Translations under genes and position numbers: made by a program | Part shown: piece after piece, positions 34,217 through 43,475 of the stretch | Numbering within the stretch: position 1 is the first letter of the stretch | Layout of the letters: each line of letters begins with the position of its first letter | Notes under the pieces: model-generated | Database searches by the model: none | What the model was told of the DNA's origin: nothing | Seen by the model: only the letters and a program-made list of their open reading frames with translations | From: Acidimicrobiales bacterium | Lineage (GTDB): Bacteria > Actinomycetota > Acidimicrobiia > Acidimicrobiales > Poriferisodalaceae | DNA: 64,000 nucleotides | Reading direction: 5' to 3' | Assembly (NCBI GenBank): GCA_030743005.1 | Contig: JASLTG010000001.1 | Location: 1 to 64,000, forward strand

Positions 34217-35419
34217 TTAGTTTTGGATTGTCCAAGCACCAGATGTGTCAAAAAGACCCTTTCGCCAACGTTTGGGGTTGATGAGTGAGGCTCGTGGGTA
34301 ATCCTCAAACATCCAGCGCACGAAATTTCGCCGGCTCCAAGCACTGGAATCAACTGCTCTGAGAGCTAGTTCCGCTAAGGCTGGCTTTGCTAGGACATTG
34401 CTAAGGGACTTCGAAAGTCGATGGTCGAGTTCGAAAGCTGCTCTAGCAGCTTTCTCGTAAGTCACGGCTGCTGGCTCAGATGGATTTTCAGTAGCTATTG
34501 CCTGTGCAGCTAGACGCCCGCTTTCCAAAGCTTGTCCGATGCCTTCCCCGGTCAGCGGGTCAGTAGCGGTCGCCGCGTCTCCGACGAACAAAACTGGTCC
34601 TTCTGCTAGTTGTGCCTTAGGAAGTCGAGCAGGAATAGGCCAAGCACTGCGGGAATCCTCGGGTTCCACTTTTCCCAGCACTTGTCGTACAGAAGGACGC
34701 TCCAAGAGTCCGTGCCAAATTGCGGCCAGCTGCTTGCCATTCATACCATCCTTCCGAGGCACTCCAAAGCCAAGGTTCACTCGACCGTCGGCTAAAGGAA
34801 AAGACCACACGTACCCGGGAAGCAAGTCTTTCTCAAACCACACCCACAAGTCTCTACTCTTGACACCGTCTGCTTTCACATATTGCCTAAATGCGTGCCA
34901 ATCGCCTCGGTAGCCAACTGGAGTGCAACCTAAAGCTTTCCTTACAGGCGACCACATACCATCTGCAGCCACTACATGTTTAGCGGCGATTATCTTCCCG
35001 TCTTGGAGAGAGATTTGGGCGCCCTGCGACGCGATCTTGATCTGACTGAAAGCAAGACCCTGATGAATCTCAACCCCAGTGTTAAGGGCTAATCGAACCA
35101 GCTCGGCATCTAACTCGATGCGTTTGACTACAGCCGCGTACTGGCCTTGATGGTCTGGGAGTTTCAAATGAACTTCTCTACCCGACGGAGAACGGAGGAA
35201 TACATCGCGAACTGTCGTCCAACTGTTAATGGCTGGATTAAGTCCAAGATGTTCAAGTTCGCGCAATGCCAGAGCCGTTAGGCCGTCACCACAGCACTTG
35301 TCTCTAGGAAATACTGCTTTGTCTATTACAACGACTTTTAGACCAAGTCTCTGAGCTGTGATCGCGGCAGCACATCCGGCCGGTCCGGCTCCTACGATTA
35401 GGACGTCACACTGAGACAC
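34217..35419 (-). CDS. Geranylgeranyl reductase-family FAD-dependent oxidoreductase
   Basis: This 400-residue flavoprotein starts MSQCDVLIVGAGPAGCAAAI with the Rossmann GxGxxG, continues with CCGDGLTALALREL and carries GDAATATDPLTGEGIGQALESG (FAD O2 contact motif, about 280). Members reduce isoprenoid double bonds (menaquinone or lipid side chains) or hydroxylate small molecules. The start is set to GTG 35419 because TAGCCT lies seven bases upstream. It follows the VanW gene by about 36 bases. The specific isoprenoid is unknown. Confidence 0.82.
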   Translation of the reverse strand: MSQCDVLIVGAGPAGCAAAITAQRLGLKVVVIDKAVFPRDKCCGDGLTALALRELEHLGLNPAINSWTTVRDVFLRSPSGREVHLKLPDHQGQYAAVVKRIELDAELVRLALNTGVEIHQGLAFSQIKIASQGAQISLQDGKIIAAKHVVAADGMWSPVRKALGCTPVGYRGDWHAFRQYVKADGVKSRDLWVWFEKDLLPGYVWSFPLADGRVNLGFGVPRKDGMNGKQLAAIWHGLLERPSVRQVLGKVEPEDSRSAWPIPARLPKAQLAEGPVLFVGDAATATDPLTGEGIGQALESGRLAAQAIATENPSEPAAVTYEKAARAAFELDHRLSKSLSNVLAKPALAELALRAVDSSAWSRRNFVRWMFEDYPRASLINPKRWRKGLFDTSGAWTIQN

Positions 35420-35426
35420 TTCCAAG

Positions 35427-35432
35427 AGGCTA
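35427..35432 (-). promoter_or_regulatory. -10 box of a probable leaderless transcript (geranylgeranyl reductase-like gene)
   Basis: On the minus strand TAGCCT is followed by seven bases and the GTG at 35419. Confidence 0.4.
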
Positions 35433-35455
35433 CCTAGTAGTGGTCCACAGAGGAT

Positions 35456-37246
35456 TCAGTTTTGATTCGCTATTGAAGTCGTGGTGGTAGGTGAATTCTC
35501 TTGCGGAGCATCGCCAGAGCCCTCGGTAGGTTCCTCTGGTTCTTCAGCGATAGTCGTGGTCGTCTGGTCGGGGTCGGAGGGACTTCCATCGCAGTTGAGG
35601 CCTTCTTCCGGACGGTACGTTGCGAAGAAATAATCCGACTCCGCGGGGCGATCCTGCCAAGTTCGGATGCGTTCAGTTTTAACTCGAGTACACAGATCGA
35701 AAGGTTCTTCGGTCGGTTTCTGAAGTGTCACTTCGACGTTCGAAGTCGAGTAAATGTCGACCGTTACTGATTCATCGGTCCAACTGTTCCAAATGAGGAC
35801 GCCGAACGGAGTTGGGTTGGTTATAACTAAATCCGGCCGAGGGTAGGAAATCGTTGCTTCAAGACCGTATGGATAGCGCTCGAAATAGATCGAATGTGCT
35901 TGGTAATACTCAAAATCGAGCCCGGCGCGAACAGCGGCGTTGAAGATGGTCGTAGCAAATTGTGAAACGCCTCCACCAATGTCTTCGACAAGGTGACCTT
36001 TTGAAATGAAGCCTCCGGGAACGAAACCTTTCTCTTCGGTGCGACGTCCAACAGTTTCGTTGAGTGACAATCGGCCACCTGGTTTAATCCATGTTCCGCT
36101 AACTATCTCAGCGAATTTTTGGATATTAGTGACGCGTCCAACACAGCAAGAATATTGGGTGGTGAAGGACGAAATTTTCTCCACTATCCCGAGGGCCTCC
36201 AGTCGGTTGACGGCTTCGCGTGGGGCAGCTGGCCTGTTGGGTAGTACATGAACTTGTTCTCCCTGGTGTGTTTCCAGCGCGGTCCTGACTATGTTCACCG
36301 CATCACGCTGACAACATGCTGTGCCCCCGTCTGAGGAAATGATCTTGACGGTGCCGTCCCGAATTTCGAATTGTGCTTGGCCCGCGCCGGTGTTTCCTGG
36401 CATTAGCAATTCTTCGAGAGACTGAAGAATGAGTGACGTTTCGAGATTCAGCGATGGTTGGGAATCCTCGAGATCCAAGACGAACCAACTCGCAACGATT
36501 CGGGGAGCTATCAAGGTTTCGTAGTCATTGAGTCGAACTCTTAAAGGGGTTTGTACCGACCGGTTCGCTTCGGCGACAAGTTCACTTATGGCTTCATCAG
36601 TGAATTCTGTAGGAACCTCGACTGTGTTGGCTTGGATAGTAGGTGTGGTCCCTTCCTGGAGGACTTTGGTTATTGCTGCGGCAGCGTCTTTGACGTCGAT
36701 TAGCTGGCCAGCTATTCCGGACACAAGTTCTAGATCATCAGTCCCGATGCTTATCGACGGTTCAACCGGTTCCCGTCGAAGTCGTGAATTCGAGTGCAGA
36801 GACCTTTCGAGTGTTGGCAGGTCGATATTGATTGCGATTTCGGCAGCGGTGCTCGAGGTGAGAGCCGAAAGCCAGTCAATAGGTCGGATGAGGAGTCCCT
36901 CCCGCCTAGTGTTCATGACTGCTTCGAATGTGGTGATTACGTCCAAAGAAACACCTAGGTCGCTTGCAACCCAACTAGCGTCGCCTAGCTCGCTCTGGAT
37001 GACAATCTGAGTGTCGGCTAAGCGATCAGCGATGGCATCGACTCGGGCCCGAAGGGCGATATCGCTGAGTCCGCCGACCGTTTCTCCCGCGATTTTTACG
37101 TTCCGCACAACTCGATCTCGATGAATGGTGGCGTCAACGATCCAGACACTCAAAACCAAGGCGGCGATGAGCGTTGGCAGGCCGAGCATAAGAGCCCAGC
37201 GTGGGAGACGAAGTAGCTCACGCACGTAACTGGATGGTAGGGCCAT
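35456..37246 (-). CDS. VanW-family protein with PG-binding_4 region
   Basis: The 596-residue protein has one N-terminal transmembrane helix (about 17-36), a long extracellular part with a repeated beta-rich region (about 45-320, PG_binding_4-like), and a VanW domain (about 370-510). Diagnostic segments are FSLNETVGRR-like RLSLNETVGRRTEEKGFVPGG, GGGVSQFATTIFNAA and IYFERYPYGLEATI. The C-terminus is Glu/Thr-rich and acidic. VanW proteins are associated with peptidoglycan and vancomycin loci, but their biochemical role is not known; there is no vanA-type gene here. It is probably a cell-wall factor. Confidence 0.85.
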   Translation of the reverse strand: MALPSSYVRELLRLPRWALMLGLPTLIAALVLSVWIVDATIHRDRVVRNVKIAGETVGGLSDIALRARVDAIADRLADTQIVIQSELGDASWVASDLGVSLDVITTFEAVMNTRREGLLIRPIDWLSALTSSTAAEIAINIDLPTLERSLHSNSRLRREPVEPSISIGTDDLELVSGIAGQLIDVKDAAAAITKVLQEGTTPTIQANTVEVPTEFTDEAISELVAEANRSVQTPLRVRLNDYETLIAPRIVASWFVLDLEDSQPSLNLETSLILQSLEELLMPGNTGAGQAQFEIRDGTVKIISSDGGTACCQRDAVNIVRTALETHQGEQVHVLPNRPAAPREAVNRLEALGIVEKISSFTTQYSCCVGRVTNIQKFAEIVSGTWIKPGGRLSLNETVGRRTEEKGFVPGGFISKGHLVEDIGGGVSQFATTIFNAAVRAGLDFEYYQAHSIYFERYPYGLEATISYPRPDLVITNPTPFGVLIWNSWTDESVTVDIYSTSNVEVTLQKPTEEPFDLCTRVKTERIRTWQDRPAESDYFFATYRPEEGLNCDGSPSDPDQTTTTIAEEPEEPTEGSGDAPQENSPTTTTSIANQN

Positions 37247-37401
37247 CCGGTCAGCTAGTGTGCGCGGGTCAACTCGTCGGATTATTTCCGCTGGTTGTGC
37301 TAGGCAGGAAGCCTGAGCAAGTGGCTTCAGGAAATGCCAGAATCACCCAGATATTCGTAACGTAGATCGGCTCTTTGTAGAAGTCGATGAAGGGGTCAAA
37401 G

Positions 37402-38319
37402 ATGAGCAAGCTGTGTGAAGGACGCGTTGTAATCGTTACAGGCGGTGCGCGCGGGATAGGTAGGGAGCATTGCGTGATGCTTGCCGAACATGGAGCGAAG
37501 GTCATTGTCAATGATTTAGGCGGTGCCCGCGACGGAACGGGATCGGACTTAGGGCCAGCAGACGAAGTGGTCGCAGAAATCGAAGCGATGGGTGGTGAGG
37601 CTGTAGCTAACGGAGATGATGTCTCGGACTGGGAAGGCGCTCAGCGGATGGTCAACCAAGCGGTCGAAACGTTTGGTGACCTCACTGGGATTGTTAACAA
37701 CGCCGGGATCTTACGAGACCGGATGTTGGTAAACATGACGGAGGCAGAGTGGGATGCCGTTATCCAGGTGCACCTCAAAGGCACGTTTGCTCCTGCTCGT
37801 TGGGCTGCGGCCTACTGGCGTGACAAGGCGAAAGCAGGCGAGACAGTAAACGCATCGATAGTAAATACCACTTCGGTATCAGGGATCTATGGCAACCCAG
37901 GTCAGACGAACTATGGCGCAGCGAAAATGGGTATCGCCGCATTCACAATTATCGCGGCGCGCGAGTTGCAAAGATACGGAGTGAGGGTCAACGCAATAGC
38001 TCCCGGTGCTCTGACTCGGATGACAGAAGATCTAGGGCTGGGTCAAGCTTCCGAGGAAGATAGAGCAGCGATGCACCCTAGATACATAGCTCCAATAGTT
38101 ACATGGCTCCAAAGCGCCGAAGCCGCAGACGTGACAGGTCGAATTTTTGAGACTTCGGGCAGAATGTTGGCGGTAGCCAACGGTTGGCATCGCGGACCTA
38201 CGACCGAAGCTGTAGATGACCCAACAGAAGTCGCTGATGTAGCGAGACGCCTCGTATCTGAAGCACAACTCAATTCAGGAATGGACGGCCAGCCCTTTGA
38301 CGGAGGGTTAACCACTTAG
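37402..38319 (+). CDS. SDR dehydrogenase resembling the hydroxyacyl-CoA dehydrogenase half of multifunctional enzyme 2
   Basis: The 305-residue SDR has VTGGARGIGREH near the N-terminus, VNDLGGARDGTGSDLGPADEVV, NNAGILRDRMLVNMTEAEWDAV and the catalytic NYGAAKMG. The insert after beta-2 (DLGGARDGTG) and LRDRM are hallmarks of the (3R)-hydroxyacyl-CoA dehydrogenase unit of peroxisomal MFE-2 and of actinobacterial Hsd4A-like proteins. ATG 37402 is preferred over 37387 because AAGGGG is six bases upstream. The hydratase-2 gene follows after 40 bases, so the two reproduce a split MFE-2. Confidence 0.87.
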   Translation: MSKLCEGRVVIVTGGARGIGREHCVMLAEHGAKVIVNDLGGARDGTGSDLGPADEVVAEIEAMGGEAVANGDDVSDWEGAQRMVNQAVETFGDLTGIVNNAGILRDRMLVNMTEAEWDAVIQVHLKGTFAPARWAAAYWRDKAKAGETVNASIVNTTSVSGIYGNPGQTNYGAAKMGIAAFTIIAARELQRYGVRVNAIAPGALTRMTEDLGLGQASEEDRAAMHPRYIAPIVTWLQSAEAADVTGRIFETSGRMLAVANGWHRGPTTEAVDDPTEVADVARRLVSEAQLNSGMDGQPFDGGLTT

Positions 38320-38359
38320 CTCGGTTCACTAGTATCGAACGCTACAGGAAGGACAAATC

Positions 38360-39235
38360 ATGTCTATTGACCCCAATGCAGTGGGTGCCACAGCTGCGCC
38401 AGTCGAGCGATCTTGGGGGTACCGCGACTCCTTGCTCTACGCCGTGGGCATTGGAGCAGGAGCAGAGGACCCTGTTGGCTCCGAGCTTGAGTTCACTACC
38501 AACAACTCCAAAGGAATTGAACAACAAACATTCCCGACCCAAGGGGTTGTGATTGGTGGTTCCGGCGGTGCATTGGGAAAGGTCGGCGAAATCGATTGGG
38601 GTCGAGTTCTTCATGGATCTCAAGGAGTCACCTTGCATCAGCCAATCCCCGTTGAGGGCACAGTTGTCATTGAGGAAAGCGTGAGTGGTATCTGGGATAA
38701 AGGCGAAGGGAAAAACGCAATCATTGAAACCGAGTCGAAGGTGTCCTTGAAGGAGACAGACGCACCTCTTTTCGATCTACGATTTTCTATAGTTGTTCGA
38801 GGCTCCGGAGGCTTCGGCGGCGAAGAAGGAAATACGGCTCCGCAAGTTCATGCCCCCGAAGATGCACCGGACCATGAAGTCACCTATCAGACAAGAACTG
38901 ATCAGGCGCTGACGTACCGACTCTCAGGTGACTACAACCCGTTACATAGTGATCCCTGGTTCGCCACTGAACTTGGTGGCTTTCCCAAACCAATTTTGCA
39001 TGGATTGTGTACCTACGGGTTTACTGGTCGAGCGCTTCTTCACGAGCTGTGTGGTGGTGACCCGAGTCGGTTCAAGAGCATGGACTCAAGATTCTCTTCC
39101 CCTGTATTTCCAGGAGACTCTTTAACAGTTCAGATGTGGGTGGAAGAGGGCCAAGCGATTTATCGCACCATCGCTCAAAAGGACAACGCAGAGGAGCGGG
39201 TTGTCATTGACAACGGTCTTTGTTTATTCAGTTGA
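38360..39235 (+). CDS. Hydratase-2-type MaoC double-hotdog enoyl-CoA hydratase
   Basis: The 291-residue protein has two hotdogs. The first (about 20-140) begins YRDSLLYAVGIGAGAEDP. The second contains LSGDYNPLHSDPWFATELGGFPKPILHGLC (about 195-224), the (R)-specific hydratase-2 motif with catalytic Asp and His. It hydrates trans-2-enoyl-CoA to (3R)-hydroxyacyl-CoA, which the adjacent SDR would oxidise. Mycobacterial Hsd4B and the hydratase unit of MFE-2 share this organisation. A good ribosome-binding site (GGAAGGA) precedes ATG 38360. Substrates are probably branched or sterol-derived acyl chains. Confidence 0.87.
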   Translation: MSIDPNAVGATAAPVERSWGYRDSLLYAVGIGAGAEDPVGSELEFTTNNSKGIEQQTFPTQGVVIGGSGGALGKVGEIDWGRVLHGSQGVTLHQPIPVEGTVVIEESVSGIWDKGEGKNAIIETESKVSLKETDAPLFDLRFSIVVRGSGGFGGEEGNTAPQVHAPEDAPDHEVTYQTRTDQALTYRLSGDYNPLHSDPWFATELGGFPKPILHGLCTYGFTGRALLHELCGGDPSRFKSMDSRFSSPVFPGDSLTVQMWVEEGQAIYRTIAQKDNAEERVVIDNGLCLFS

Positions 39236-39269
39236 ACCAACGAACTGGGTTGGACAATTTCTCTAGTTC

Positions 39270-39944
39270 TTAGAAGAGTTTGAGTTCATCACTTTCAATG
39301 CCCCTCAACTCGTCGTAGTCAAGCAACAAGCATTTGATGCCGCGGTCTTCGGCCAGAACACGAGCCTGTGGTTTGATTTCCTGCGCGGCAAAGATCCCAG
39401 ACACCGGCCGGAGATTTCCATCGCGGTTGAGATAATCGAGATACCGACTTAACTGCTCAACGCCATCAATTTCGCCTCTCCGTTTGATTTCGATAGCGAC
39501 AGCCTCACCTTTGTCATCTCGGCAAAGAAGATCGACGGGCCCAATGTCGGTTGGGTACTCCCTCCTAACCAGCACCATGCCGTCAGAAATCTTGTCGACA
39601 TTTGCGGCAAGTAACTCTTGGAGGTGAGCTTCGACTCCATCTTTCTGTAGGCCTGGGTCGATCCCCATATCTTGGGAGAAATCGGAAATAATTTCGTGAA
39701 GTTTGATCGTTAACTTCTCGTTTTTGTCATTAGTGACCAGCCATGTCAATTCATCATCATCATCTGTCGATTCATGAATGCTGTTTGGTGCATTCATCCA
39801 GTTCAACGGCTTGTAGGCGCCACCGTCGGCATGAATCGAAATACAACCATCGGCCTTTACCATGATCAGGCGAACGGCCTCTGAAAGGTGTGCGTCTAGG
39901 CGACCAGAGTAGTCAACTGTGCAGTTAGCAATAACTAGGCGCAT
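39270..39944 (-). CDS. nucS: Mismatch-specific endonuclease NucS (EndoMS)
   Basis: The 224-residue protein has an N-terminal DNA-binding beta domain and a C-terminal RecB-like nuclease core with [23 protein letters not shown] (Asp, Glu-x-Lys ligands). It ends ELKLF, matching the C-terminal clamp-binding peptide of actinobacterial NucS. In actinobacteria lacking MutS/MutL, NucS cuts mismatched DNA and maintains replication fidelity. TAACTT lies nine bases before the ATG, consistent with a very short leader. It is convergent with the hydratase gene. Confidence 0.93.
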   Translation of the reverse strand: MRLVIANCTVDYSGRLDAHLSEAVRLIMVKADGCISIHADGGAYKPLNWMNAPNSIHESTDDDDELTWLVTNDKNEKLTIKLHEIISDFSQDMGIDPGLQKDGVEAHLQELLAANVDKISDGMVLVRREYPTDIGPVDLLCRDDKGEAVAIEIKRRGEIDGVEQLSRYLDYLNRDGNLRPVSGIFAAQEIKPQARVLAEDRGIKCLLLDYDELRGIESDELKLF

Positions 39945-40000
39945 GAAACGCTGAAGTTAGTCAGGACTGCGTCGAGGTACGCGGATGTTTGCGTAATAGT

Positions 40001-40999
40001 TCAGAGGAGCCGGTAGGTAGCAGTCAACTTGGGTTGTCCATGCTCATCAAGCACTTCAGCTCTTCCGGTTTCAACCATATGCAACAAGTGAGCATGCACT
40101 GACCCAGCAGCCGGATACCAAAGCCGTTTGTCGTACTTCTCGTACATTTCCGGGACGAAGTCAGCGATTTTCTGCGGGCCGTCTTGAAGGAACCCCACTA
40201 TTTGTTCTTCGCGTTCTTCTCGGTGAAGGATAAAGCTTTGGACGTATTCAACAGGCTGAGGAATTGCCGGTCCGTGGGTTGGCCAGTAGTGCTCATGGTC
40301 AAACGGAAGTAGTTTCTTTAGCGACTCCATATATTCCTTCATCGACCCATCTGGTGGTCCGACCACGCTCGTGGCCCACCCCATTACGTGATCACCGGAG
40401 AAAAGACTTTTCTCTTCTTCCAACTCGAAGCACAGATGATTGGAACAGTGTCCTGGAGTATGAATCGACCTGATCGTCCAACTAGGTCCATGCACAATGT
40501 CGCCGTCCTTAAGAAAAACGTCGGGTGAAAATTCTGTGTCAGCTCCTTCGCGTTTGAGCTCTTCGGGAAGATCGTCAAACTCTTTGCGGTATTGCTCCTG
40601 TTCTTCTTCGGAGATGAATGCTGAGAAATCGACGCGATCTTCGGGGTCGTCGTCTTTCACACTTCCATGTGGGCCAAAGCCGTAGGAAATAGCGCCAGTT
40701 CGTTCTTTCAGTTGTTTCGTGAGAGGTGAATGATCACTGTGGGTATGAGTAATAAACGCGTGAGTGACTGTTTCATCAGGTCCAAGAGCACTCAAGATAT
40801 CGTCCAAATGGCTCTCTAGAGGGGGCCCAGGGTCGATCACGGCCACCTCTCCGCGGCCAACCAGGTATGTGCCTGTTCCCTTGAAAGTGAATGGTGTTGG
40901 GTTTTTGCAAATAACTCTGCGGATCAGTGGCGTGACTTGATCGCTAGCGCCATAGTCGAAGTCTCCGAGGTCCTGGTGGTGCTGAATAGTCGTTGCCAT
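40001..40999 (-). CDS. MBL-fold metallo-hydrolase (LACTB2-like)
   Basis: This 332-residue metallo-beta-lactamase-fold protein has the HxHxDH motif THTHSDHSPL (about 91-98), TPGHCSNHLCFELE with the third His, GDHVMGWATS with the bridging Asp and a C-terminal winged-helix-like tail (about 260-332). The layout matches LACTB2-type hydrolases, whose activities range from lactonase to endonuclease. GGAG is four bases before ATG 40999. It follows the small 75-aa gene by 10 bases, so the two may be co-transcribed. Confidence 0.85.
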   Translation of the reverse strand: MATTIQHHQDLGDFDYGASDQVTPLIRRVICKNPTPFTFKGTGTYLVGRGEVAVIDPGPPLESHLDDILSALGPDETVTHAFITHTHSDHSPLTKQLKERTGAISYGFGPHGSVKDDDPEDRVDFSAFISEEEQEQYRKEFDDLPEELKREGADTEFSPDVFLKDGDIVHGPSWTIRSIHTPGHCSNHLCFELEEEKSLFSGDHVMGWATSVVGPPDGSMKEYMESLKKLLPFDHEHYWPTHGPAIPQPVEYVQSFILHREEREEQIVGFLQDGPQKIADFVPEMYEKYDKRLWYPAAGSVHAHLLHMVETGRAEVLDEHGQPKLTATYRLL

Positions 41000-41009
41000 G
41001 GTTCTCCAC

Positions 41010-41237
41010 TTAGAGCGCTTGCTCAAACCGATCCCAAATGGCTTCATTGTCGCTCTTGGTAACCATTCGCAGTGCTTCGAGCTCGGAATCTTTAATCACG
41101 GTCTGGACGCTAGCCGGGACGGCCGGTCTAAGTTGTTCTGAACAAATTCCGATGCAGCGGCCAGATCGTGATGAGAGAGAATGGTAAGCAATTGGAAAGT
41201 GGCGTGGCTTGAGATAGATCCTGAGTTGCGGCTTCAT
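41010..41237 (-). CDS. Small protein of unknown function (75 aa)
   Basis: From ATG 41237 the protein begins MKPQLRIYLKPRHFPIAYHS, has a RSGRCIGICSEQ segment with two cysteines, then PASVQTVIKDSELEALRM and a helical C-terminus. I do not recognise a named family. A longer frame to 41396 reads into the divergent yaaA gene and is rejected. The gene ends 10 bases before the MBL hydrolase start, and its start is 32 bases from the divergent yaaA start. The compact position and sensible hydrophobic spacing favour a real protein, possibly a metal- or redox-related small domain. Confidence 0.6.
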   Translation of the reverse strand: MKPQLRIYLKPRHFPIAYHSLSSRSGRCIGICSEQLRPAVPASVQTVIKDSELEALRMVTKSDNEAIWDRFEQAL

Positions 41238-41269
41238 AGTCTCTAGACTCCAGAGCGGAGGAACCCATT

Positions 41270-42052
41270 GTGTTGATTGTCTTATCACCTGCGAAAAGGC
41301 TCGACTTCGATTCGGAATTGTTGACCGATAAGCACTCGGTGCCTGCACTGATCGAGGACTCAGTTGAATTAGTTGATGAGCTAGTGCAGAAGTCACCCTC
41401 AGCCCTAGGTCAACTTATGAACCTTTCACCTGCCTTGGCAGATCTCAACGCCGAACGTTTTCAGGACTGGGAAGAGAATTTCACCACCGAAAATTCTCGG
41501 CCAGCGATGCTGGCATTCCGAGGGGATGTATATGTAGGGATGGATGTAGGCCGATACACAGAACGAGACTTCACCAGAGCACAAAAAACGATCCGAATAC
41601 TGTCCGGTTTGCATGGAGTGCTTAGACCCTTGGATCTGATCCAGCCCTACCGACTTGAGATGGGAACAAACCTGGCCACCTCGAGAGGTCAAGGGCTGTA
41701 CGAATTTTGGGGTGACCGGATCAGTGAACTCTTAGCATCAGACCTTGAAGGACATCGTTCCCGGGTTCTTATCAATCTTGCATCGAAGGAGTATTACTCC
41801 GCTGTTGATGAAACCCTTTTAGACGCCCGAGTCATTAGTCCCCGTTTCCTAGATGAAAAGAACGGGAAGTTTAAGATCATAAGCCTCTACGCGAAGCAAG
41901 CACGAGGGGCTATGGCTTCGTGGTTAGTGCTGAACAGGGTGGATAGCCCGCGTTCGATAACCGAATTTGCCGAGTCGGGATATAGCTATTCGCCCGAAAG
42001 GAGCACCCCCGAGGAGCCGACTTTTATTAGAACGGAACGTTCGCGTAGTTGA
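41270..42052 (+). CDS. yaaA: Peroxide stress protein YaaA (DUF328)
   Basis: The 260-residue protein begins MLIVLSPAKRLDFDS and shows RPAMLAFRGDVYVGMD, ILSGLHGVLRPLDLIQPYRLEMGT, LINLASKEYYSAVD and YAKQARGAMASWLV, all conserved in YaaA. In E. coli YaaA lowers free iron during peroxide stress and binds DNA. A strong ribosome-binding site (GGAGG) lies about eight bases before the GTG at 41270. The gene ends 3 bases before the convergent acetyl-CoA hydrolase gene. It could be part of oxidative-stress defence along with MsrA and the GST-like protein. Confidence 0.92.
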   Translation: MLIVLSPAKRLDFDSELLTDKHSVPALIEDSVELVDELVQKSPSALGQLMNLSPALADLNAERFQDWEENFTTENSRPAMLAFRGDVYVGMDVGRYTERDFTRAQKTIRILSGLHGVLRPLDLIQPYRLEMGTNLATSRGQGLYEFWGDRISELLASDLEGHRSRVLINLASKEYYSAVDETLLDARVISPRFLDEKNGKFKIISLYAKQARGAMASWLVLNRVDSPRSITEFAESGYSYSPERSTPEEPTFIRTERSRS

Positions 42053-42055
42053 TGC

Positions 42056-43354
42056 TCAGCAGATTCCCATTCGGTGAGCAGCTTCCTTTAGTTCTTCTTG
42101 GTGATCCGGATGGGCTATGGCGATGAGTCGTTCCGCTTTCTGGCTCACAGAAGCATCTTGTAAGCGAGCGATTCCGAACTCGGTGACGACAACGTCCACG
42201 TCGTAACGGGTTGCGGTTACAGCGTTGACATTGATTTGAGGAACAATTCGAGAAGCGCTCCCGCCTTTGGCGGTAGCTGGCATCAAGTGGATTGACATCG
42301 CCGATTCAGACATTTGGCATCCGCGCAGAAAATCTAGTGCACCGCCCACGCCGCTATGTTGAACTCCATTGATCATCTCGGAGTTGACTTGACCCCAAAG
42401 GTCGATTTCTAGAGCACCGTTTACACAGCGCATGTCGCGATTGGCTGAGATCTGCTGATGATTCAGGGCAACGTGGGCAGGAACAATGTGGCAATCCGGG
42501 TTGTCGTTAAGAAAGTCGAATGTTTCTGGCAACGCGATCGTAAAGACAGTTTTATTTGGAAAGACTGTTTTGAGGCGATTGTTAGCAGCTCCAGACTTCA
42601 TGAGATCCATCAGCCCTTGGCACATCACTTCGGTATGAATACCCAAATCGGTTTTATGCGTTAGGCGGGCAAGTGCTACTTCAGTGAGGCCACCGACTCC
42701 TGATTGGACCGTCGCACCGTTAGGAATTAGTTCGTCTAACGCTCCTATAAAAGGATCAAGATTAGAAGGGGGTGTTCGCTCGTCGAAGATCGGCATTGAC
42801 CCCCTAAGCGGAACATGGATCAAAGCATCAAATTCCTCGACCCTGAAAGAATCCCCGTGGATATAAGGAACTACAGGATTAACCAACCCGAACACGAGGT
42901 CGCCGTCTCGCCGCGCGCGACGAACCAGAGCGTCATTTCCTGCTATCGCTGACCCTGGAGGGATCGTGCCATCAGGTAATGGGGTGCCAACTTGGACACA
43001 TGCGACCCGTGGCGGGTTGCGGATCGCAAATTGTCCCCAGTCCTCCAGCCTTACTGGAATAAGTTCGGCTTGCGCGCCGGCTTCACGCAGAATTTGAGTC
43101 AAGAAAGGAGCGCGTAATTCGAGGTTTGGATTTGTGCCTACCGCAGCTCCGCCTTTTCTAGGAGCAGGAACGAAAACAGCTACGTCGTTCAGGTCGTTAC
43201 GTTCCGCTAGCGCATAAAGAAAAGCTGTCGGTTCTGGAAGACTGGTGCCAACAAGATCGCCGTCTTGGACATGATCTGCGGCAGCCTGAGGGGAGATCAC
43301 CAGATGCGGCCACTCTTGTGTCCATTCGAAACCATCGTTCTTCTCAGAAACCAC
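42056..43354 (-). CDS. Acetyl-CoA hydrolase/transferase family protein (4-hydroxybutyrate CoA-transferase-like)
   Basis: The 432-residue family I-related CoA-transferase has GDLVGTSLPEPTAFLYALAER, AELIPVRLEDWGQF, VQSGVGGLTEVALARL, GIHTEVMCQGLMDLM with the likely catalytic Glu, and HSGVGGALDFLRGC. It would transfer CoA between acetyl-CoA and another acid or hydrolyse an acyl-CoA. GTG 43354 is chosen since TACGTT lies six bases upstream; a TTG start at 43435 would extend into the divergent promoter region. It is convergent with yaaA. Confidence 0.85.
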   Translation of the reverse strand: MVSEKNDGFEWTQEWPHLVISPQAAADHVQDGDLVGTSLPEPTAFLYALAERNDLNDVAVFVPAPRKGGAAVGTNPNLELRAPFLTQILREAGAQAELIPVRLEDWGQFAIRNPPRVACVQVGTPLPDGTIPPGSAIAGNDALVRRARRDGDLVFGLVNPVVPYIHGDSFRVEEFDALIHVPLRGSMPIFDERTPPSNLDPFIGALDELIPNGATVQSGVGGLTEVALARLTHKTDLGIHTEVMCQGLMDLMKSGAANNRLKTVFPNKTVFTIALPETFDFLNDNPDCHIVPAHVALNHQQISANRDMRCVNGALEIDLWGQVNSEMINGVQHSGVGGALDFLRGCQMSESAMSIHLMPATAKGGSASRIVPQINVNAVTATRYDVDVVVTEFGIARLQDASVSQKAERLIAIAHPDHQEELKEAAHRMGIC

Positions 43355-43360
43355 GGATAG

Positions 43361-43366
43361 AACGTA
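43361..43366 (-). promoter_or_regulatory. -10 box of a probable leaderless transcript (acetyl-CoA hydrolase gene)
   Basis: On the minus strand TACGTT is followed by six bases and the GTG at 43354. Confidence 0.42.
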
Positions 43367-43452
43367 TCTCAAGCTGATGTGCCTAGTCGGAGAAACCCGA
43401 AGTGGTGAGATATTCCTTAATGAACGTTTGCGCAAATAGGGGTAGCGGTGCC

Positions 43453-43458
43453 TATAGT
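43453..43458 (+). promoter_or_regulatory. Candidate -10 box for the PEP-utilising-domain gene
   Basis: TATAGT differs from the -10 consensus at one base and would start transcription near 43464, about 12 bases before the hairpin leader at 43476. No clear -35 is visible at the usual distance. Confidence 0.45.
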
Positions 43459-43475
43459 GCCGGACAGTTGTGGTT

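Noticed and set aside
41010..41396. Longer 128-codon version of the small gene
   Set aside because: The added N-terminal part overlaps the divergent yaaA start and lacks conserved features; the shorter ATG at 41237 is more plausible.
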